DNA of 64,000 nt. Source: Sparassis latifolia. Its lineage: Eukaryota; Basidiomycota; Agaricomycetes; Polyporales; Sparassidaceae. The stretch is taken from contig CM031559.1 of the NCBI GenBank assembly GCA_018466975.1, positions 1,488,001 through 1,552,000 of the forward strand, read 5' to 3'. This document shows positions 38,650 through 49,366 of this stretch, in pieces (position 1 is the first letter of the stretch; each line of letters starts with the position of its first letter). A model generated the notes under the pieces. That model was not told where the DNA came from. It searched no databases and worked only from the letters and a program-made list of their open reading frames with translations. The translations under genes were made by a program, and so were the position numbers.

Positions 38650-39982
38650 ATGTCGAGTGAGTTCAATTCCACAACTCACGCCTCGGCAGCTACTCCTTCC
38701 AAAGCGCCGAGCAGGACCAAATGGTTATGGCCGAATTTGACGAAAGCCTGGAGGATACCTCTCTCGAGGTAGAGAAAATTATAAAAGCCAATTTCGAAAG
38801 TTTGATTATCCAGTCCACCGACATCAGCTTTCCCTTCGCGAAGGGGACGATGTACCTGGACAACCCCAAGACGGTTTCCTGGCCTACCGTACCATCGAGT
38901 GCCGAATTGGGCCGGACGTTGCATCCTACTCCTATCGGTGCCTCGCACCTGAGCCACTCCCTGGGAAACAAAGATGGAAGCTCGAGTGAGTAACGCAAAC
39001 TTCGGTTGATGAATCATCACTTACAGATCCACCTATCAACTGCGAACCCTCGGGAAACAAAAGATGGAAGCTTGTGTGAGTAGTGAAAAGTTCGGCCAAC
39101 AAATTATCACTTATCCAGGACAAGGCGCCTATTCAGCCGTCGCCGAGACAACTTCCTGCACTGCTAAACCTCGGCCCAAATCAACAATCAAATACTAGCA
39201 AGAGAGAAGTTATCGTCCCACGCAAACTAAAGGTAGAAACTGTGACGAACGATGATTCATCCCCAATGAGCAAGGTTTATACCAGCCCAATCTTTCATGC
39301 AAAGAGCAGCCCATCCGGAAATCCAGGGCAGTCCGGTCTTCGCTTGTGCATCACCTCCCGATGTTTGGCAAGGACATGACGCTGGCATCGCACACCGCTC
39401 TCGACAAGCGAAAGGCGGAAGTTTGGAGTCACAATGATTCGTCTCTCGGAGTCCATCGGGTTCATTCACGTCCATCCGGCTCGGCTCGTAGAAAGCGAAA
39501 GACGGCATATGAGAACGTTCAGTCGCGACAAGGAAACGCCATGGCGAGCCTGCTTGTATATCCCTTTGAGCACAAGTGCGAGACAGGAGAATGGGCACAA
39601 GTTCACGCACATCCTCCGTATAAGGTTGGAGAAAACACCCCTGCGACAGTGGTGTGCAGAAGGCGGAAGATAAGGTGCCCATGTTGGTTCGACGCGGAAT
39701 GCCGTAAGGTATTTGATGACGACGAAGACGTGAATACTCACCTCAAGCAGCACTTCTCCAAGCGGAGGAATGACGGGCAGAAGGTCCTATGCGGTCACCT
39801 TGGGTGTGAGTATAGTACAGAGCGACGGGAACATCTCGTGGGACACATCAAATTCAATCACTTACAGGACGTTATGCACGTGTTGTGTGCAACGTCGACC
39901 AGTGTAATTGGGACTCGACGGCCAACGGAAAATCAGGTCCTCGGACAACCATCTTTTCCGCAAGCACACCGCGAACCACTAG
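38650..39982 (+). pseudogene. C2H2-like zinc-finger protein (copy 2), damaged
   Basis: This paralogue of 1050-1969 has SYSFQSAEQDQ and MAEFDESLEDTSLEVEK at 38690-38790, preceded by the same CAG/CTACT acceptor. The obvious exon 1 (ATGTCGA, then GTGAGT) is one base out of phase, so the usable start may be the ATG at 38721 (MVMAEFDES) or the gene may be broken. The finger region is well kept: CWFDAEC...HLKQH (about 39680), CGHLGC...HLVGHIKFNH (about 39790) and CNVDQC...FRKHTANH (39890-39982), but the last finger needs a frame change. Another frame change lies near 39330-39370. Fingers of this kind suggest DNA binding. An internal 90-bp duplication copies an exon end and its intron. Confidence 0.55.
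38963..39119. repeat. 90-bp tandem duplication of exon end plus intron
   Basis: GGGAAACAAAGATGGAAGCT followed by a GTGAGTA intron and an ATCACTTA...CAG end occurs at 38963 and again at 39052. Each copy has its own donor and acceptor. Confidence 0.7.
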
Positions 39983-40850
39983 CTGCATGCAGTGAGTAGT
40001 TTCCTCTTCATTCGTGACCCGCATACTAAGGGTGTTCGACAGCACGTACTCCCAACGTACAAGAGCCGTCCGGGAGAAATTTATCAATTGTCCTCAATGC
40101 CGTCCCTCAACCTCTTTAGCTCGCTGTAATTTGCCGTTTAATCTGCCGCATTCTTCTCGTGCCCATTCTGTATCTGTCCGCTGTTCAGTCGTCTCTGTAG
40201 CGCTCCTCGTAACTGCAATATTGTTTGCTTGTCTTGTTGTCGTATCACTTTTCGAATACAAGAGACAAGAAACTATATATTACCCCAGGCTGGATCTCAC
40301 CATAGTCTTGGGTTGAGTTGAGGAGTCCACTCACCGGTCCGCGCGCGGGCGCGGCGGACCAATGAATTAATCTTGCGAAAATACTGCAAAGTCGGCGCCT
40401 CCAAGTTGCCTACTCACCTCCATATCCCAATAGTAACTTATTGTTCTGTAGCGTGCAAATCTATTTATGAGCTGCTAGTTCGATTTCATTCTGGAGCTGC
40501 GTAGTGTTGCACGTAATTTTTTTCAAGCTGTAGGTTGAATATTGGATCAACCCTTAATAGCAGCCGCCAATTGCTGTGGTCCATTGCTGTGGTCCACTGC
40601 CAGTGGGGAAAATAGCAATAATAACGCGAAGTGCTCACCTGAATTGGAAGACTCGGCAGCCTCAGGCTGCGCTCTACGATCACCCAGTGTAAATGTACTC
40701 AGCATAAACGAGAGCAATAGATACCTCGGCCATTCGAGCATCTGACCGGAGGTGTTACTCATACAATTAGATGGATTCTTCGGACTAAGATGCACCTCGC
40801 AAAGACCTGCATCGATGCTAGGATTCACGTGCACGAACAGATCTTCCACC
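39983..40850. other. Intergenic stretch
   Basis: It contains a GC-only run (CGCGCGCGGGCGCGGCGG near 40340) and a duplicated TTGCTGTGGTCCA (40570 and 40584). No gene is supported. Confidence 0.45.
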
Positions 40851-40857
40851 TATATAA
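40851..40857 (+). promoter_or_regulatory. TATA box of the tautomerase gene
   Basis: TATATAA lies 39 bp upstream of the ATG at 40896, a plausible distance for a fungal promoter with a short leader. Confidence 0.5.
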
Positions 40858-40895
40858 CTGATGAGTCCCTGCAACCTTTCACCAGCGAATCAGCC

Positions 40896-41381
40896 ATGCC
40901 GACCTACTTTGTCTACCATGACGCGGGCGCCCTCAAATTCGAACAGAAGCAGAGCATCGCGACGGCGATCGTAGATGCACACGTATCCTCCACGAATGCT
41001 CCCCGATTCTTCGTAAAGGTCATATTTCGGAGCTGCGATCAGGGCGATATGTTTAGTGGGGGCGTTCTCGACCAGAGCATACTCCAGGTGGTCGGCTACA
41101 TCCGCACTGGACGCGATGCTTGGCGCAGAATGAAGCTTGCTAAGGCTTTGCATGAGAATATTGCACTTCATGCATGGGCCACGCAGTTCAAGATTGGCAT
41201 ACAACTGTTAGAGCGGCCTGCGGAGGTACGCCCTGTCCTAGTACAAACATCCTCACCACTGATGCGTCTGCAACCTGGTCAGAATGTCTTCATTGAGGGT
41301 GCACCTATGCCTCAGCCGGGGTCCGACGAAGAGACACTATGCAGAGAATTGGGATTCGTACCGAAAGAGTTAAAGCAGTAG
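40896..41381 (+). CDS. Tautomerase-superfamily protein
   Basis: An intronless frame of 161 aa starts MPTYFVYHDAGALKFEQK. A Met-Pro start is the hallmark of this superfamily: after Met removal the N-terminal Pro acts as the catalytic base. The beta-alpha-beta pattern follows, with FFVKVIF about residues 38-44 and the conserved-looking ILQVVGYIRTGRD at about 66-78, then a long helix. The layout fits the fungal Tautomerase_3 / cis-CaaD-like group, which acts on small keto-enol acids; the true substrate is unknown. I chose the ATG at 40896 over an in-frame upstream ATG (40752) because it gives the Pro start and sits just after the TATA box. The C-terminal 50 residues extend beyond the core domain. 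Confidence 0.8.
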   Translation: MPTYFVYHDAGALKFEQKQSIATAIVDAHVSSTNAPRFFVKVIFRSCDQGDMFSGGVLDQSILQVVGYIRTGRDAWRRMKLAKALHENIALHAWATQFKIGIQLLERPAEVRPVLVQTSSPLMRLQPGQNVFIEGAPMPQPGSDEETLCRELGFVPKELKQ

Positions 41382-41694
41382 ATAACTTGAAGTCAGGTGT
41401 TACGCCTAGATTCCCACCGAAATTCATTGGTATTGAGTGTAGAAAGCCTGCCTGAGAGTCGCACCGCACTTGCGAGTATGTCTGCTGTTATGGCCCCTCG
41501 AATCCAATTTGTTCTTCTTCGGAATTGAAAGCCTTTGAGAGAGCGTGACTGGACTCTGTGTGATGAATGTGACACGTCGGAGTAGACGCGTTATGTCACA
41601 CTCACGCCGCGCCAGGTTGTCACTCGCCGCGGCCACCCTCTATTTCCGGGCTTGCTCAGTGGTCCTTCCTCTCTTCGTCGCTACTGCCTGCACA

Positions 41695-44428
41695 ATGTCG
41701 ACTGCCACAAAAGCAACTGAAAGGAGAAGTCTTCATGTAAAGGCAATTCTTGGACCTGAGTTATATGCTCGTCTTTCCACGACGAAGGTCCTTCTCGTTG
41801 GCGCCGGAGGGATTGGCTGTGAGTTGCGTACGTCGAGTGGCTTTTTATTTGTCGTATTATACTCACTGATCCGGATGCGATTTTTTAAATTCTGTAATTG
41901 GTTTGCGGTTACGCCCTGCTTATTTGACTAACCATAGTCAAGAATATCGTTCTGACTGGTTTCGGGGACATTACGCTACTGGACCTGGACACAATTGATC
42001 TTTCGAACCTCAATCGTCAATTTCTATTCAAGAAAAAGGATGTGAAACAGAGCAAGGCGCTAGTCAGTTTGGTCATATCCCCGTAAATCATCCTATTCCT
42101 ATCTTTGTTCTAGGTGGCCGCGAAGACGGCGTCCGCATTCAATCCTAACGTACGCATCACACCTATCCATGCCAACATCAAGGAAGCGCAATTCGACGTC
42201 GCATGGTTCAGACAATACGACATCATATTGAATGCTCTCGATAATTTAGGTATGTCTTACTTGCCGCTCCTGATTCAATCCGTCCAGCAAATCCACGAAT
42301 TGTCATATGATACTCGTATTCTAACGCTATAATTTCTCAAATTAATCAGACGCCCGTCGACATGTGAACAAAATGTGCATGGCCGCAAACGTTCCATTAG
42401 TGGAATCTGGGACCGCTGGATACTTGGGCCAAGTGCAGCCCATTCTCAAGGTACTCGCTAATATCCCATTAAGTAGCGTCAGAAGCTCATGTAAGTGTCA
42501 GGATCGAGCAGAGTGCTTCGACTGTGTTCCCAAACCAACTCCGAAAACTTTCCCTGTTTGTACCATCCGTTCCACGCCTTCACAGCCAATACATTGCATC
42601 GTATGGGCGAAAAGTTATCTCATACCGTGCGCCACTTTGTTTTTCGTGCATTTGCCCTTGATGTAACTTCTATCTCGCATAGCCAATTGTTTGGGGAAGA
42701 CGAGGACGGCGGAGAGTTGGACGAAGCGGAGAAACAAGGAGAGAACGGTAAGTGTCAAGCGTGCACGTATTTCTCTCGGTAACGTCTGATCAACTATGTT
42801 TACGCAGCACAAGAGATTGCAACATTACGGAAGGAAGCCCAAGCGTTCAAAGTCGTTCGGGCAGCATTGCGTGCACCGTCCGACACTGCTGGCTCGAATG
42901 CCGCCAAAATGGTGTTCCAGAAGGTAATATAAGGGTTCTTTTGTAGTCATTGCACCAATGCGCATCCCAACTCGTGCGAGGTGCTTTGATCGACGGACCA
43001 TGGTGCTCACATTTTCGACAGATTTTTCACTCGGATATTCTCAACCTTCTCTCCATGGCAGATATGTGGCGCTCCCGCGCTCCACCTACTCCGCTCGATT
43101 TTGAGGATGTCAAGACCGGTACCTTTGTCCTGAACAAGACAAGTTCAAACTCAAATTCGGTCGGCGGAGCTTGTACAACAACAGGTTCTTCATCTACCAA
43201 GGATGCAAAGATAAACGGTGCCAATGGCGGTGCCAGTGGTGAGAAAACACTAAGTGGCATCAACGGTATGACACCTGCTGCTTCGGGGTCCACCACGAAT
43301 GGCGGGTTGAAGGATCAGCGTGCGCTATCGCTGCAAGATAATCTCGAGCTCTTCTTGTCCAGGTGATTTATCGTTGCGTGATATGTTTTGGTATCGTTCC
43401 CTTATCGTTATTTGCACCAGTACGAACCGTCTGGCGTCGCGTTTGCGAGCGAGCGAGGACACGATATCCTTCGATAAGGACGATGATGACACTTTGGACT
43501 TCGTGACTGCCGCGGCTAACCTCCGTTCGGTGGCATATGGCATCGCTGGTCAAAGTCGATGGGAAGTGAAAGGTCGGTCTGTGCGGAAGTCGTGTTTCTC
43601 TCGATGTCTATCTCATACTCCTTATCCATGATAGAAATGGCTGGAAACATTATTCCTGCAATCGCGACCACGAATGCGATCATCGCCGGTCTCATTGTCT
43701 TGCAGGCCCTACATCTACTCCGAAAGGCATATAACTCGTTGCGCAACGTGCACGTCCAGTTCAAGCCGAGCATGCCCCTCAGCGCTATCACCATGTGTCC
43801 GCCGAACCCGGACTGCGGTGTCTGCAGGGATGCCTACACGGAGATTCTGTGCGAACCCGCGCTGGCGACGCTTGGGGATGTCGTCGACGGCATCCTCGGA
43901 GGAGGGCACGGCGACGGCACCGGGAAGCGGGACGTCAGCGTGTATGAGGAGAAGCGTGTGCTGAGCGACCCGGATTGGGATGATAATAACGGGCGGACGC
44001 TCGAGAGCCTGAATGTTACGAGAGGGAAGTTCCTCTCCATTGTCGACGAAGATGGTATTTATGGGACGATCCAGGTTGCGGTGGGCGTTTTGCCGTGAGT
44101 CCTCGTAGTCCCTTTGTTAGGCTATTGTTCAGCGACTCACTCTACTTGTGTCTGTTCTTGCAGTCCCAATCATCCAATCGATGGCTCGGCTATCATTTTC
44201 CCTGTACCGTTGCCAATACCTCCAAAGAAGGCCAAGTCACCGTCCTCTTTGAAGAGGCCAGCTTCCGACGACGATAACGTTGAACCATCGGCGAAGCGCG
44301 TCAAGACGAACGGTAGTGCACCCACTTTCTCTCCCAGCAAGAAGAAGAGGCTAGAGGAGGACGGACTTATCCTCGTTGACGACGCCAATCAACAACTGGA
44401 CGACGATGATGTCATCGAGATCGACTAG
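41695..44428 (+). CDS. UBA2: SUMO-activating enzyme subunit Uba2
   Basis: Eleven exons can be placed: 41695-41827, 41938-42062, 42114-42249, 42350-42450, 42502-42626, 42683-42747, 42808-42923, 43022-43362, 43421-43572, 43635-44094 and 44164-44428. They total 2019 nt (672 aa) with every junction in phase. The ATP-binding adenylation site reads [16 protein letters not shown], followed by [14 protein letters not shown]. Zinc ligands are in ECFDC and PDCGVC. The catalytic Cys that forms the SUMO thioester is in [15 protein letters not shown]. The [18 protein letters not shown] segment and a C-terminal ubiquitin-fold region follow. Uba2 works with Aos1 in the nucleus to activate SUMO. The tail has KR-rich nuclear signals ([13 protein letters not shown]) and ends [10 protein letters not shown] Gly/Ser/Asn-rich insert of about 60 residues lies in exon 8. 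The gene is convergent with MCM10, 256 bp away. Confidence 0.96.
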
Positions 44429-44684
44429 TACATTCTGCGCACGAGCACTAACATTGCTTTCATTTCATCTCATTCTTCTCTGGGGCCATCTATATCATCT
44501 GTCGCTCTCGCTGTTGCTCTCATCCGTAGATACAGTACAGTGAACTTATTACTAGTATGTATTACACCCAATGACGTTATAACTCATATTCAAGGATGCT
44601 TGCTGGAGCTTTGGCTGACGGCTCTCGCTGACAAGAGTCTGATTCCGATGTAGCCAACATTCGACATGCAGGTTGATCCACGAA
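44429..44684. other. Shared 3' region of UBA2 and MCM10
   Basis: 256 bp between two convergent stop codons. It must hold both 3' UTRs or have them overlap. No AATAAA signal is obvious. Confidence 0.6.
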
Positions 44685-47297
44685 CTAGGGAGGCATCACC
44701 TCCAGCTCCCCGTCACTGCTGTCTAGATCCACCACCTTCGATTGGATCGAGGCGAGAGGCTTCCCGAACGCTGCAATCTCCGCCTTCTCCATCTCGTCCT
44801 CGTCATCGCTGCTGTCGGGTATGTGCAGCGGATCATCGCCATCCGGTAAGTGTACCGACTTTGCGTTCGGGGCTTCAGTCTCAGGTGTTGGCGCAGCTTT
44901 TGCTGCCGCTTCAGGACGATGAACACAGGTGGTTCTCTTGCCCGGCCTTGGACCGAGGGCGAAGCCTCTCTTGGTTTGCAACACCGTTAGGGCGTCGAGC
45001 TACAAGGAAGTAAGGACGGCTTGAACATCAACTGATCAGCATATTGAACTCACTTTGCTCTGTACGTTTGAGTCCACAGATTTCCTTCCGTCCTTGACCG
45101 TTGGGTCAAATCCCAAGTTCCTGATGAGCTGGGCGGAATATGCATTCTTACGCGGCTTCTTCGCGGCATCCGGCTTCGTAGATTCGTCACCAATATCAGA
45201 CTCGAACTCAGAGGAATCTACGTCGTCTAGGTGTTTCGCCTTGGGCTTCTTGCTCGGCTTCTCGCTTTCCCTCTCCTTCCCCTTCGCTTTATCTGCGCTT
45301 TGCATCTGTTTGCTATACTCCCGGGCGGTGAAAAGTGCCTTGGAACCCTTCTTGTCCTTCTTCAGAAGTTGCCGCAACGCGCAATCCGCATCCTTCGCCG
45401 ACTTACGAGAAGCCTTTGCTTGAGCATTGCGCCCCATGGACTCCGTGAGGTACAAGTCTTTGGAGCCAGAGACAATGTGGCCCGACACGACGTACGTCGC
45501 ACCGGTACCGCTGCTCTCGTTCTCCGGCTTCAAGCCCCATCGATGTGAAGGGTCGTAGGCAAGCTTCTTCTTCACGCCTGTGGACATGCCCGAGGTTCTA
45601 AAAGACATAAATTCAGTTTATCAGTTATCGTGCGAAGATCTCGCGCAGTTTTTGCAGAGAACTCACCCCATAGAGAACTCTGCCCTGCCGGCCCTCTTAC
45701 GCTCGACAGCATGTTGGATATGCCAGTCGCAGACTTCTGCGACCCTCTTGTCGCACCATCCGCCGCATACGGAGCCATCGCGCTTGACAACTTTGCACAT
45801 GCCCAGGTCCTGAGAGTAGCCGATCACTGCAATGGATGCTACTGATTCTGGAGTAATTGCAAGAATGTTGTCGGTGGGATGGGGTGCATCTCCCGACCGC
45901 TGAGAGGTAATTAATAAGTTGATATGAAGTGTAAAGTTAGACCTCTCCATTCATACCTGGAAGGGCTTGAGAATCCTCGGATTGAGTAGCGCAACCACGG
46001 CGCCTTCCCTCAACATCGACAATTTTTCAAATGCGCCCCGACTTCCTCCCTTGTAAATTTTCTCCTTCTTCCCGTTCTCCTTCGTGACCAAGTCGAACCC
46101 GTCCGCCTCGAATAGCAGCAAGGACAAGAATGCATCGCCTCTGATCATAGACTGCCCGCCATTGTCGGATGACCCCCTCGAGCGGCAGCCGAAATCGATA
46201 AGCTTGAGGTTGACATACTTCTTTCCGTGTGGCTTCGGCTCCTCCTTGGGCTTCTTCCTTGGCGGGCCCTTTTGCCGCTGGGGAGGCTTCCCGGTGCCGT
46301 CCAAGGTTAAGGGCAAGTCCAGTTCCTCATCCTCCTCCCCCTGGACCTTGTCGTCTCGACCAGTACCCACCGGGGCCTGGCTGTATTTCAGCTTTCCTCG
46401 CTCAGCGACGACGGCGATGGTCAACCAGTCGCCCTCGACGGGAACATCGTAACCCTGCTTGCTTGGTAGGAGACGTATCACAGAGTACAACTTTGAGGGT
46501 GAAAGGTAGTATCGACCGCGGAGGTAGTCCTGGAAATCCTCATAAGGGATAGAGCGGGATCTGCCCGGGGTTACTTCGTCAGAATTTGGTTCAAAGATGT
46601 GAAGACGTACTCACGATAGGCGGATCATCGAGTTTGGTTCCAACTTCTCGAAGTGTGGGTCATCGAATGGTGGTTTGTGTTCAGCCGGGCCTAACACTAG
46701 TTCCTCAACGAGAGCAAGGCGGTCGTCACGAGCATGAGCACTGGTGCAATCTTCGCTTCTGCCATCCACAACAACGGTGTCGACGTTGGGAGTAGCGGCC
46801 TTGTCTGAGAAGGCAGACGATCGAACGACTACCGGGCCAACCGGGAGATGATTGTTGTGCGAATGAGCATTGGCGAGTTTCTGCAATACCGTCGAAGCCG
46901 TCAACTTCAAGGGCTGCGTAGCCTTCGCAGTGCTATGCACCGATGCTAGCTGCAAGGCCTTCGCTTGACCACTGGAGGCTGCAACCTGCGGCTTGCGAAG
47001 TACAGTCCTGCGATCCGCGCCGTGTCTTGACTGTTCCGCGACCTTTCGCTTCTCTTGTGCGGTCAGGTAAGCACCCTGACGTCGTATGAGATTTCGAATT
47101 CTGAACTCACTTGGAGAAGGTGTAGAGGGAGCCAGTAGTCCCGAAAGCCGTTTCCTTTTTGGAGATGATGATAAAAGTGGTGAAGTGGTGTCCGAGTCCA
47201 CAGGTTCGACGAGTTGGGCCTGAAGTAAAGCGATCTGCTTCCGGATCTCTGCTTGGCAAGCCGCTTCGAGCACTTCCTTGTGTGAGGATGATTCCAT
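44685..47297 (-). CDS. MCM10: Replication initiation factor Mcm10
   Basis: Five exons on the minus strand (47297-46615, 46560-45957, 45899-45667, 45597-45054, 44999-44685) total 2379 nt, 792 aa, with all phases fitting. The N-terminus has a Leu-rich helix (KEVLEAACQAEIRKQIALLQ) like the self-association coiled coil of Mcm10. The OB-fold is marked by YEDFQDYLRGRYYLSPSKLY, KYVNLKLIDFG and NPRILKPFQ. The zinc finger is the CCCH type: CKVVKRDGSVC, then CDKRVAEVCDWH. The C-terminal part is charged and includes VSGHIVSGSKDLYLTES, RNLGFDPTVKDG and acidic runs (DSSDDEDEME). Mcm10 binds DNA and the CMG helicase at origins and supports DNA polymerase alpha. The start MESSSHKE follows an in-frame stop and fits the family. 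Confidence 0.95.
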
Positions 47298-48602
47298 GTT
47301 CCTGAGGATTGTATCTGATTAATTTAACGTCAATCAAACTTCGTCGTGAAGGAGTTATAAAAGTGAAGACCTCGAAGTACGATTGGGGCACAATCGCAAC
47401 TTTCTCAAATAAGGATAGCAGTATGATTTCTTTCGCAGAACTGCACTCTACGGTAATTCTCAGCTGCCACGCACGCACAGTTCAACGTTAACGTCATCGT
47501 TCACAAGTGGAGAGATAACTCACCCGATGTCCGCCTCTCTAGTCGCTGAGTGGGCAGCTAGTGGCGCAATTGGAGAAAATGTGAAACAATCAAAGACCAA
47601 AAATGAGCATACAAAGAACCGCACATAAGCAAGCTCAACCTACCTACAAGTACGATCTTTACTGTTTCTGTGAGCCGACAATTTCTGAGTTCTACGCCAC
47701 TTAAATCGTGCTGGAGAAATGATAACTATAATTAACCTAGATTTTTCCGCAAGAAATGCGGTATAGGCACAATAGTCTGACGACAATGTCCGAGAGAAGA
47801 TTGCGGAGGAAGAGTAAATTGCTGGAACAGTTGGAGTTGCGCGTGCTATGTGTACGCGTTGTTTGGTTCTCGCGCACACGCGTCAGTCATGTGATAGAAA
47901 GCTTGGCCAGTTTTTGCGTGCCAAGAAATTAGAATGGTCGCTCGATAAAATTAGTCAAATCGTACGGGAAAGTACAGTCAGATACACATAATCGCAGATG
48001 GATATACTATCAATGACCATATGCGAACTGAACCAGTAATGCGAACTTTTTTTCAACGGCTTGTTTCGTCCTTCTTGTTCCCTCGGCTCAGTATTGTATG
48101 TCCTGCACAATCCGACTGTAAAAGTTTCGAGAGTGCAACGGCTGCCTCAAAGCAATTCTGAAAGCGGTTTCGGTTTTGGGCAGACGTGACGTTTTCAAGC
48201 TCCGTTTAAATCTTCCGTAACACATCCTTTGTTCCAGTGAGGGCATGCCGTGCGGACGTTAATTCGGCAGCGTGACAATGTGTGACACTGTCGCTCCATC
48301 CTGCAGGCAGCCTCCCCAGCTTTCCAGAGTGCGCTCAGCTGGGGAGAAAATTATAAACTCTTGTATTTCAATACTACAGATGCTATAGAATACATTGAAA
48401 AAAGCGCGAGGCAAGGCGATGAAGTGGTGAGCAACGGCGATGATGTTCGTATATCAGGGCCACCGATAGTACTACCTCTCCCTGGATGCATCGCGTGAGA
48501 CAGTTGTGCACTATGCAAAGCGTGCTATGGCAACACAATGGGCCCGGCGTTGTAACCGCGTGCATCAATAGAACCTGATCATTCCGTCAGGTAAAGCGTC
48601 AG
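47298..48602. other. Intergenic region upstream of MCM10
   Basis: The promoter of MCM10 (minus strand) and of the small gene at 48709 must lie here. No other gene is evident. A run of short frames near 47640-47880 has no recognisable motif. Confidence 0.5.
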
Positions 48603-48609
48603 TATAAAG
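48603..48609 (+). promoter_or_regulatory. TATA box of the 48.7-kb gene
   Basis: TATAAAG lies about 100 bp upstream of the ATG at 48709. Confidence 0.4.
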
Positions 48610-48708
48610 CACGATGGAGGAAGCCTCCTACTTCTTTCATCCGCACTTCCTTCTCAAACGATTCCCCATAGTGCCCGCCTTGACAGCTCACTCACCTCTT
48701 ACTCAAGG

Positions 48709-49366
48709 ATGCCATACCCATATCAGACTCGCAGCAAGACCAGTGCGCAGAAGATGGCCAAGAGTGGCAAGCTACAGCAGGCCACCCGTCGCCCAGTAAC
48801 TGCTTCACCCGCAAAGAAGAATCCACGCCTCAGAAGAAAAGGCCCTATACACTCTCCGAACCTGAAATCCGCCGTCGTTGGCTGGTCGGCTGGGGCCACA
48901 ACGTCGGGTCGCCACGATCGCACCACTCGACGCACACTTCATCAACCCTCCACGTTCGCGTGGGATCTCGCCGCGATGGAGCCCAACGCCAGACAGAGGC
49001 TCCTCGCAGACACGGAGAGTATTCGCCAGACGTTCAGTGGTGAAGAGGATCGTCATTTTAAAAAACAGTTGCTCAAGATACTACAGCGGAAGAAGATGGA
49101 GGTGGATGAATGGCAGCGCGCTGAAGAAGCAGGATCCTTCAGCAAGGACAACAGGTCGTCTGATATGCTCTTGCGAAATTGGCGAATGCAACCAATGGGG
49201 CTGGATTCCTCAGGTATGTGCTCGCGTTAATGTTCTGATCCTCAAGCTGAGAGACTGCACAGAAACAATCGCTTATGTCAAGCCCATGCTAGACCTCGTA
49301 GAGAGATTCCCGACTGACACAGACTGGAAGCTCGAAACATTTGAGGACAAATTCGGAGAACTCTGA
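48709..49366 (+). CDS. Hypothetical basic protein (202 aa)
   Basis: Two exons, 48709-49213 and 49263-49366, are joined by a 49-nt intron (GTATGT to GCACAG), giving 609 nt in frame. The N-terminus is very basic and Ser/Thr-rich (MPYPYQTRSKTSAQKMAK, then RRPVTASPAKKNPRLRRK), as in nuclear proteins. The middle (FAWDLAAMEPNARQRLLADT, then DRHFKKQLLKILQRKKMEVD) looks helical, and the acidic end reads WKLETFEDKFGEL. I do not recognise a domain. Between 48830 and 48910 another frame (KKRPYTLSEPEIRRRWLVGW) also looks protein-like, so a short frameshift or an unrecognised small intron is possible there. Confidence 0.55.

Noticed and set aside
45055..46552. Plus-strand frames opposite MCM10
   Set aside because: They are mirror frames of the well-supported MCM10 exons; their composition comes from the opposite strand.
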